Below, one piece after another: positions 56,228 to 64,000 of a DNA stretch of 64,000 nucleotides. The translations under genes were made by a program, and so were the position numbers. The notes below the pieces were generated by a model, which was given only the letters and a program-made list of their open reading frames with translations, made no database searches and had not been told where the DNA came from. How positions within the stretch are numbered: position 1 is the stretch's first letter; the number at the start of each line of letters is the position of its first letter. Source of the DNA: Ricinus communis (lineage: Eukaryota > Streptophyta > Magnoliopsida > Malpighiales > Euphorbiaceae); assembly GCF_019578655.1 (NCBI RefSeq), contig NC_063263.1:25233001-25297000 (forward strand), read 5' to 3'.

Positions 56228-56890
56228 CTATCCTTTCATTTGCTCGTATTCTGCATCCTCTAACTGAGTGGCACTATTGTACCAGTCCTTAAAGGTTTTC
56301 AACAGGCATCTTACTAGTTTAGAGGATAAATGGTTCAAGCCTTTCAAAATCATCATGACTAGATCTTTCTCTATCGGCCTCATGACCATCTTTGTAGCCT
56401 TAGCCCTCCATGTAAGAATGAATTCAAACACTGTCTCATTTAATTGTTGTCTAGTAGTACTTAAGCCCCTTAAGGTGGTCTCCTACTGTGTGTTATATCC
56501 CTAAGGGTGGTGTCTAACTTCATCACTTTCTGCAACATCTTAACTTGCCTTTCCATTTTTTATATTTGAGTCGTTTCCTTGGTATTCTTACCCTCGGCTT
56601 GCTTAATATAGAGGCAATCATCAAGGGCTGTGAACTTATAGGCATTTGCCTTCCTAACTTTTTCTTTCCCCTTTGCTCGAGTCCTTATCTCAATCACCGA
56701 GTATGCAACATGCTTGACATGAACTATTGGCGGTGTGGCCAGTGCCATTGGTACAGCACCAGGCTGATTCTCCTAGTTGAGCATGGTCATGAAAAAAGCC
56801 ATTCAGTCCTTGAGAGATGCGAGTTCTGATACCTGAGCCTTGAGAGCAGCCATCTCCTCCTTGATTTGTTTGTCATTGTTGGATCTAGAA
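56228..56890 (-). pseudogene. gag of E3
   Basis: The frame 56431-56228 reads FEFILTWRAKATKMVMRP and LVMMILKGLNHLSSKLVRC, a close fit to the Tat/Ogre gag core (F-x3-WR-x-KA-x-KM). Upstream, the frame 56748-56560 carries the Lys-rich TRAKGKEKVRKANAYKFTAL segment and the coiled-coil-like N-terminus. Stops and frameshifts divide the gene. Confidence 0.78.
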
Positions 56891-57800
56891 GCATTGATTA
56901 GCATCATTTTAAAGTTTCTTTAAAGCCTAGCTCCTCACCTAACCCAAGAAATTATGGCTAGTGATAAAAAAAGGGTAAGCAAGATGCATGTATGTTATGC
57001 CAGGCATGAGACGTATGATTTTGCAAATAAAAAGCAACACAAAAAAATTAGAGCCTTCTAACCATATCACTCCCACACGCATATTCATGGCGAAGTCTCT
57101 TCTTTCCTAGGATTTTTGGCCTTTGCCTAATTGCCAACAGGGGGAAATTAGAAGCCGACATATAGCATTCATATCCTAGCCTCAAAGGAACTCATGGAAA
57201 TTTTGAGAAAATCCCCATAGTTACGAATTTATTCTCAAATTTGGAGGGCCCAAACAAGGGTGGAATATAGGGGCCTTATTGTTAACCTTATATACTTAGC
57301 CCGAATTCCTATCGAGTTGCTAACAAGGAACTTGTTTTTAGGTTTCAAGTGTAGTCTCACATTCAGAGGGATTTTTGGGGTATGGTTAAGAGGTTTACCA
57401 TATGGTTCCTTTAGATTTATTCCTAGACACAAGCAAGTATATTTAGGTTTTCTAAGGAGAAGGTTCTAATTCATTTATATGAGCTTTCGCTAATCAATAA
57501 AAGTCAATTTTCTTTGGCGAAGAGAAGCCTTTTATAGTGGGGGGGACTTATCCCTTTTTGGATAGCTAGGCTGAGTGTCTTTGCTTCTTGACATAATAAG
57601 CCATTTACCCTTTAATACGTACACAAAGGTGGTGGTTATCACCGGTAACATCGTCTCTGATTCTCATGGAATATATAAATTCTGTATATCAATGCCACAC
57701 AAGCTAAATAGGATAGAAATGTAAAGAATGCAATGCAGGGCTAAGTTACCAAAGATAAAATTAATGGATTTTATAAATTCCTTGGAATCAACTTCTTTAT

Positions 57801-57817
57801 CCCTAATGAAGTTGCCA
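57801..57817 (-). other. Primer-binding site of E3
   Basis: The minus strand reads TGGCAACTTCATTAGGG, then CTA and the LTR edge at 57821, the same spacing as E1 and E2. Confidence 0.65.
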
Positions 57818-57820
57818 CTA

Positions 57821-58800
57821 TGGGCAAGGGGCTTCCGCCAATGCTCCAAGTGTTATCGCGACCACAACACTGATAGACAAAGCATGCTAAAGGTTTTGGG
57901 GGAGACGCAGGGGTCTTATTTTTCAGCCCTTTTTTGCTTTAGGGAATAAGAAATGCTATCACACAGATAGATCCTGGAGAAGACCATAGAATCGCCACTT
58001 AGGTAAATAACCATGGGAAAATGATAAGGACTTAGGCACGACTTAATTCCTTGCAGAGAACCCAATAGCCTTCACCTATTTCATAAAGATTTGGGTTTAG
58101 AATTTAGGTACGAGTTTGGAAGGTATTAGGCACCCTAATCTGCCGGGAAATTGATCTAGCCACCACTTGAATTTATAAATTTTGCTAGTCTTATAGATGT
58201 TAACTTAGCCAATCCTATGTTACCCTTGTTTTATTACACTCAACGAGTTTTATCTTCTTAGCATGTGAAGTGAGATTGGTAAGCTGTAAATCAAGATTGC
58301 ACTCGTGAGATTTATTTTTGTCTCCAACCATGTGAGGTGATTAAGAAAGTATTCATTCACCCTTAATTTCTATTATGTTTTAGTCTTTTAAACATGTAGG
58401 GTGATTTGAAAATTATAAAGAAAAAGGATTTAACGAGATCAGGGCACTCGAGAGGAATCATAATATAGCCCAAATAATTATATAAAATCTAGAAAACAAA
58501 TAAACAATTGGCCTAGTTATAATGCAATTTAGAACTGAGTACACATGACATAAGGTAAGTGTGCATGTGCTTAGCCTAAGTACACATGGTTTAAGCCTCC
58601 TTGAATGTGTACAGCTATAGGCTAAGTACATGCATACTTACTTTAAGCACGCACGTACATAGGGTTGCCAAAATCTATTTCTTCCTCGTTCAGACTCGAC
58701 CACCATTTGAAAAGGTATCCTCAGGGTCCAATGCATCCAGGGCCCATCTTGACATTCTCAGAACCATAATATCTTTACTTCCAAGCAAGAACGATGTCTA
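57821..58800 (-). mobile_element. 5' LTR of E3 (right edge uncertain)
   Basis: It contains segments typical of Tat-lineage LTRs, such as GAATCGCCACTTAGG (57988-58002) and GGTATTAGGCACCCTAAT (58122-58139). A cluster of TAAGTACACATG/TGTGCATGTGC-like units lies at 58545-58655. Confidence 0.55.
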
Positions 58801-59122
58801 TTGTGATCATCACAAGGCGAACTGAGTGTTAATAGGAATGTTTAGTGTTAGCATGTTACACTACCAAGTTATTGGGTGAGCTTGTAAAACCCAAGGTTTA
58901 TAATCAAGTATTGATTATTGTGAAATACTTAAGCATGATCCTAAGGAGTGGATGTAGGGAGGATTGTTTCCAAACCACTATATATCCCTTTGTGTCAATC
59001 TCTCTATCCCTTCTACTAATCTTGTTATTGTGTTTTGATTCTAGTGTTTACTAGCCTCATACTTATTCCATGATTTAAGGTCACCAATTCAAACCCTCTT
59101 CTTGATTCTAAAGGACAACAGG

Positions 59123-59134
59123 TGGTATTAGAGC
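59123..59134 (+). other. Primer-binding site (initiator tRNA-Met type)
   Basis: TGGTATTAGAGC has one change from TGGTATCAGAGC and lies two bases after the LTR end. A CTATATATCC box lies upstream at about 58978. Confidence 0.8.
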
Positions 59135-59178
59135 ATCATCACTCATTTTCAAGTTTAATTGTGAGTGTAAAGATCAAA

Positions 59179-61062
59179 TGGCAACCAATAAAGAATCTCA
59201 ACACCTAAAGCCATTCTTTGATGGATCCACTTATGCTTTTTGGAAATTTCATATGGAAATACATTTTAGATTCTTATGGTATAGAGGTTTGGGATTATAA
59301 GGTGACTAAATGGAAGCCTCTCACAAAAGATGAAGAAAAAAGAGTTCTTTATAAAGAAGAATGGTAGAGGCTCATAAGAAACAAAATCATAAGAACAAGC
59401 AAGTAATGGCCATATTTGTGAGTTATATCAAGAGAAGAATGTGGGAGTGTGAAACATTACATAATGGCACATCAAATTTGGACTACCTTGGAGAACTACC
59501 ATGAAGTACTGAACAAGTTAAGTTAAGGAAGATCCAAATATGTCATTGAATATGAGATGTTCAAGGTGAAGCCAAATGAATATATCATCAGCATGAAAAA
59601 ATAGGCTTCTCACCATTATAAAAAACATGAGGAAACTTAGCAAGCATTATGAGCTTGTGCATATCAACAATAAGATTCTTAGGAGTCTTTCTTTGGACAA
59701 CTATGGTGCTAGAATGGCTAATATTGGAGAAGCCAATATAGACCTTGGAAACATTCTAAGGAATTTAATATAGGTAAGCTTCTCACCCATGAAATGTCTC
59801 TAGTCAATGATGAATTTGATTGTGGTGGAGGAAGAAGAAGGCTCTAGTCCTTAAAGCTAGCATAAAATCTTAAGAGAAGAGTGGTATCCTAAGTGATAAT
59901 GACCAAGAAGAAGCTCAAGGTGAAAATGATGATATGGCCTTGATTACTAGGCATGTGAATGAGACTAGAGGCAAAGAGGAGAAAAAGCAACAAGTCCTTC
60001 AACAACAAGAAGCATTCCTCTAAATTTCGGTCAAGCAGGACAAAGAGGATGATGTTACTTGCTACGAGTATGGGAAGCAAGGACATATCAAACCAAATTG
60101 TCCTAAATATCTAAAAAGGAATGGTGGAGATAAAGAAAAGAAGAATGGCTTGAATGCTACTCGGAATGATGCATCCTTAACCTCCAACATGGAAAGTGAT
60201 AGAGAAAAGGTGGCCAATCTTTGTTTCATGCCAATCTTGAGGATTTATATGAGGTATGTTCCATTTCTCACTCGTCCATTTCATCTTTATCTTAATATTC
60301 TAGTCATTCAATTGGTGATAGTTTATTGAATGATGCGGATGAGCTTTATTAAGAAATGGTTTCAAAGTTAAATATTTATAAAAGCAAATGCTCCAAACTT
60401 GAAAAAGAATTTGAACCTTAAAAAAGGAAATTATTTCTCTTAAAGCTTCTAATGAGGACCTAAAGAAGTCATTGGATGATATTTTTGAAGATAAATTATT
60501 TAAAGAAAATAATTCTTTAGAAAATGAAGTATAGGAGCTTAGTAATTCAATCTTGAAGTTTCACAAAAGGAAAGAGTCTATTAATACACTAGTTGTATCA
60601 AGATCTCCATTTATGAGGCATGGACTTGGTTTCAATGAAGCATCCTAATCCACATCTATAATAGGCAACACAACCACATTTGTGAAGGCCACTCAACCTT
60701 CTAAGGTTGATAAATACTCCAGACTAATTCACATTAAACCTCTCATTCAAAAAGGGAAAGGAAAGGTATTATAAGTTCCAAAGGCTAAGCCTAAAGGAAC
60801 TAAGCATGCATATGTGCACAGATAAAAGAACATTAAGAAATCTTCTTCATGCATGTATGAAAATATCAAAAATTTAGTGAGGCCTAAACCTCAAGCAAAA
60901 ATGGTAAATAAGACCAACTTTCATCCTTCTCTAAATCCCAAGATCATTTGCCACTATTGCAAGAAGGTTGGCCACATTAATGTTAAATGCAAAATTAGGA
61001 AGACGCATCTCTTTATGGATGACACTTCCAAGGCTAACCTCCAAGGACCCAACCTTGTTTAG
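59179..61062 (+). pseudogene. Copia gag with two zinc knuckles, many stops
   Basis: The ATG at 59179 starts MATNKESQHLKPFFDGSTYA, the usual copia gag opening with the F-DG-x-Y-x-F-W motif. Stops follow soon. The first knuckle (60060-60101) reads CYEYGKQGHIKPNC: the second Cys is replaced by Tyr. A Lys/Glu-rich coiled-coil-like region (60350-60620) separates it from a second, intact knuckle CHYCKKVGHINVKC (60949-60990) in the frame 60853-61062. The protein would package RNA. Confidence 0.78.
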
Positions 61063-61137
61063 GTACCTAAGACAAGTGACTTGATTCTCTTTTGTAGGCG
61101 TGTCTTAAATCCACAAGCACAAATCTTTGGCATGTTA

Positions 61138-61680
61138 ATGGTGGATGCTCAAGACACATTGATAGTAGATTGACACATGACGGGAGACAAAAGCCTCTTT
61201 CTGAATGTTAAGAAATATGATAGAGGCAAAGTCACATTTGGTAATGATGCTAAGAGTAAGATAATTGGCATTAGTTCGGTTGCTAAGGATGATTGTGCTT
61301 TTATTGATGATGTTTTTCTAATTGATGGCTTAAAGCATAATTCGTTAAATGTAAATCAATTATGTTATAAAGGTACTAAAGTCATCTTTGATTTTAATGG
61401 ATGCTATGTCAATACTTTATTGGATGACAAAATAGTGTTCAAAGGAGAAAAAGTGGCAATACCTACTCAATTGACCTATACAAAGTTGCTAACCAATATT
61501 TTAAGTGTCTTATCTCAATTAGTGATGAATCTTGACTATGGCATAGAAGGCTTGGACATGCAAGTATGGAACTTCTTCAAAAGTTAGCCAAAAATGAACT
61601 AGTGAGTGGACTTCTTAAAGTGAAGTTCATAAAGGACAAACCTTATAGCTATATCAAATGGAAAAACAACACTTATATCT
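61138..61680 (+). pseudogene. Copia protease and GAG-pre-integrase region
   Basis: A GCSRH segment (about 61146) is followed after a small disruption by HMTGDKSLF (61177 on), the stretch next to the copia protease active site. The frame 61177-61587 then gives FIDDVFLIDGLKHNSLNVNQ, the GAG-pre-integrase signature, and RRLGHASMELLQKLAKN (61553-61605), the start of the integrase zinc-binding part. The catalytic D-D-E domain is absent. Confidence 0.78.
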
Positions 61681-61689
61681 AAGAATGTT

Positions 61690-62765
61690 GTGCATTTAAG
61701 GAGCTTCAAATTAATGATGATGGTTCATCAAAAGAAGTGCAAGAGCCTATTGAGGAAAATAATGAAGAACAATAAGATCATGATGCAATATCAAAGGAGC
61801 AAGAAAATGAGCAAGCTCAAAGTCTTCCTAAGGAATGGAATTACAAGAAGGATTATCCACCTAATCAAAATATTGGAGATTTTTCTAAGGGTGTAAGTAC
61901 TCGTTCTACACTCATGGCTATGAATAATCTTGTATTTGCTTCTCAAATTGAGCCAAGGACCATTAATAAGGCTCTTAATAATGAAAGTTGGGTGACTGTT
62001 ATACAAGATGAACTCAATCATTTTAAGAAAAAAAAAAGTATGGGAACTTGTCCTCAGACCTAGAATTCACCAAATTATTGGGTGTAAATAATTAGGAACA
62101 AGTTGGATGAGCAAGGTTCCATTACTAGGAACAAGATAGATTGGTTGCGAAAGGTTACAACTAAGAGGAAAGCATTGATTATGATGAAACTTTGCTCTAG
62201 TTGCAAGATTAGAAGCCATTAGAATTCTTTTAACATATGTATGCCACATAACTTCAAACTATTTCAAATAGATAGGAGAAGTGCATTTCTAAATGGATTC
62301 ATTAAGGAAGTATATGTCGAACCACCTCCCGATCTTGAAAGCTATAAATTTCCAAATCATATATTTAAACTAACTAAATCCTTGTATGATTTAAAACAAT
62401 CTCCCAAACGTATAAGGGGCTTAATGCATTCTCAATTGAAAATGGTTTTTCAAAAGGTAAAGTTGACACAACCTTGTTTGTTAAAAAACACAATCATGAC
62501 ACTCTCATCATATAAATTTATGTTGATGATATTTGTTTGGAGCCACTAATCAATTGCTTTATAAAGATTTTCTTAAGTTTATGATTAGCGAATTTGAGAT
62601 AACCATGATGGGAGAGCTTAAGATTTTTCTTAGTCTCCAAAATAAGCAAAGCAAGGATGGAATCTTCATCAATAATCCAAATACAAAAAGAAACTTCTAA
62701 AGAAATTTGATATGAATGGTTGCAAAATGGCAAAGATTCTAAAGAATGCCACAAAAAAATTAGAC
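61690..62765 (+). pseudogene. Copia reverse transcriptase, fragmented
   Basis: The N-terminal part has GVSTRSTLMAMNNLVFASQI and WVTVIQDELNHF (61890-62020), then RNKLDEQGS (62095). The frame 62241-62549 carries FNGF-like NGFIKEVYVEPPPD and FPNHIFKLTKSLYDLKQSPK. The catalytic YVDD box is readable at 62519-62530 in a shifted frame. EITMMGELKIFLSLQNKQ-like residues follow (62600-62650). Frameshifts are frequent. Confidence 0.82.
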
Positions 62766-63466
62766 AGAGATGAGAAGCATAAGAGCGTAAATGAAAAGCT
62801 CAATTGAGGTATGATCGATTCTCTTTTATATCTAACCGCCGCTAGACAGATATTATGTATAGTGTCTATTTATGTGCAAGATTATAATCAAAACCTAAAG
62901 AGTCCCATTTGCATGCGGTCAAAAGAATTTTAAAGTACTTACATGGAAGCATTTAGGACTTTAGTATCCTAAAAATACTTCTTCTGACATCATTGGCTTT
63001 TCATATGCCAATTATATGGGAAGTCTACTAGATAGGAAAAGCACTTCCAAAACTTACCATCTTTTAGGTGAATGTCTAGTTTTTTGGTTTAGTAAGAAAC
63101 AAGATTCGGTAGCCCCATCCACTATGAAAGTTAAATATGTGGCAACAAGATGTTGTTGTACTCAAATCCTATGGATGAAATAACAAGTTAGGTATTATAG
63201 GAGAGAAGTTGATCACATACCCATTAAAAAATGTGACAATACAAGTATTATAAATCTTTTCAAAAATCCTATTCAATATTTTAGGAGTAAGCATATAGAC
63301 ATTAGACATTATTTCTTAAGAGATCATGTGCAAACCAGTGATGTTATATTGGAACTCATTGACATAACAAACCAACTTGGTGATATCTTCATAAAATCTC
63401 TTAATAAGGAGACATTAGATTTCATCAAAAGAGAGTTAGGGATGCTTGATGGGAGCACATTAGACT
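62765..63466 (+). pseudogene. Copia RNase H domain and polyprotein end
   Basis: Recognisable pieces in shifting frames are SLLYLTAAR (62828), HLLGECLVFWFSKKQDS-like residues (63059-63105), ATRCCCTQILWMK (63145-63180), IPIKKCDNTSIINLFKNPIQ (63222-63275), RSKHIDIRHYFLRDHV (63283-63330) and the end ...LNKETLDFIKRELGML at 63400-63450. The stop is TAG near 63466. Confidence 0.8.
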
Positions 63467-63469
63467 AAG

Positions 63470-64000
63470 AACCTAAAGTCAAACTGTTTTCATTCATCTC
63501 ACTTCATTTTTAGGATCTTTGATTGAACTATTGCTTTCTTATGGGGTAATAATCTCGTTGGCACCAAGACTTTGGCCCATGTTTCCAATTGGTGTCAATA
63601 TTTTAATTTCTTTTCTTTTTGGTACTAAAACTTTAATTCCCATTACAGATAATGATATTCATTAGGAATCGGATCAATTTTTAACGATGTGAAGGGCGGA
63701 GCTCCACATCAGCATTTCACTCACCGTTCAAATCACACTTGACTTTGAATAATTGCCCTATTAGTACCAAGGCTTTTCCATTTAAATTAAAATGGTACCA
63801 ATTCTTAAATTTATTTCATTTTAGTATCATGCCCATCATTTCTATTTCAATCGATGGTACTTGATTGAGACTCACCTAAAAGAAAATTCCTATACTAGTT
63901 AAGAACTCGTTAATACTCTAGATTGTTAACATACTCAATATATAAGCGAACCCACATTCCTACTAATCTTTAGAACCATGCCAAACATGGAAATTACTAG
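63470..64000. other. Unassigned sequence after the copia element
   Basis: No gene. A GGYACCAAGRCTTT-like unit occurs as diverged copies (63570-63590, 63755-63772) and in inverted form (63620-63640), suggesting an old repeat. A copia 3' LTR is not recognisable. Confidence 0.4.

Larger units (their letters stand above)
54532..58800 (-). mobile_element. Element E3: Tat/Ogre-like Ty3-gypsy element, gag and protease remnants
   Basis: Minus-strand order is 5' LTR (right edge uncertain, 58600-58830), primer site, leader (57800-56900), gag, protease and a post-protease frame (54724-54506), cut by the start of the E2 LTR. Its sequence is well diverged from E1 and E2. No reverse transcriptase is present before the junction. 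Confidence 0.72.
58830..63470 (+). mobile_element. Decayed Sirevirus-like Ty1-copia retrotransposon
   Basis: A 5' LTR piece ends GGACAACA at 59120 with the initiator-Met primer site at 59123. Gag, protease, GAG-pre-integrase, reverse transcriptase and RNase H remnants follow in copia order, but the integrase core is missing. No 3' LTR is seen after the RNase H end at 63466. Residue patterns in the reverse transcriptase and RNase H fit the SIRE/Maximus group best. Confidence 0.82.

Noticed and set aside
63540..63780. Possible MITE or Mutator-like element with inverted ends
   Set aside because: The repeated GGYACCAAG units are mostly direct and diverged; no clean terminal inverted repeat or target duplication.
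1..64000. CRISPR array, bacterial operon or phage system
   Set aside because: No regular spacers, no prokaryotic gene layout; all coding signals are plant transposable elements.

Overview
This window looks like repeat-packed nuclear DNA from a flowering plant, probably a dicot and probably heterochromatic. I see no intact host gene, rRNA, tRNA or CRISPR array. The plant origin rests on the element types (Athila-like and Tat/Ogre-like Ty3-gypsy elements, a Sirevirus-like Ty1-copia element, a CACTA/En-Spm transposon with a TNP2 transposase) and on a 0.34 kb piece of plastid DNA carrying the start of accD. Almost every base belongs to a transposable element, and many elements sit inside others.

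Layout. 1-845: LTR fragment. 846-3936: element H1 (minus, Athila-like, gag and protease only). 3937-14480: element B (minus, mosaic, with different U3 regions in its two LTRs), interrupted by element A (5605-12947, plus, duplicated target ATTAA), which itself carries the plastid accD piece. 14481-18884: H2 (minus, same family as H1 and A). 18885 to about 25200: E1 (minus, Tat/Ogre-like), split by a 2.9 kb solo LTR at 20997-23871. About 25200-33490, possibly resuming at 39414: a decayed CACTA element on the minus strand. It is interrupted by element G (27643-30589, target CCTTA), a G-family solo LTR (31673-32113, target TGATG) and element C (33491-39413, target AACAC). 39900-46711: element D (plus, sister of A). 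46712-47392: plus-strand Tat-like LTR piece. 47393-54531: E2, and 54532 to about 58800: E3 (both minus, Tat/Ogre-like). About 58830-63470: decayed Sirevirus-like copia element. 63470-64000: unassigned.

The A/D/H1/H2 family and the C family have LTRs, a tRNA-Asp primer site, a polypurine tract and parts of gag (plus protease in A, D, H1, H2), but no reverse transcriptase or integrase. They look like non-autonomous Athila derivatives that would need enzymes from elsewhere. Both families keep the same non-coding signals: a hairpin near the end of the coding region, two copies of a hairpin-plus-AAGTGTGGGG module about 1.3-1.45 kb apart, and a hairpin with a CTCGAGAGAG loop in the LTR.

The most unusual object is element G. 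It carries the same U3 terminus at both outer ends, one of them as an inverted LTR piece, inside a perfect 5 bp target duplication. The pattern of private mutations says the inverted piece was made together with the two normal LTR copies. Sequence comparisons were made by eye; family names and primer tRNAs come from recalled knowledge and were not checked against a database.
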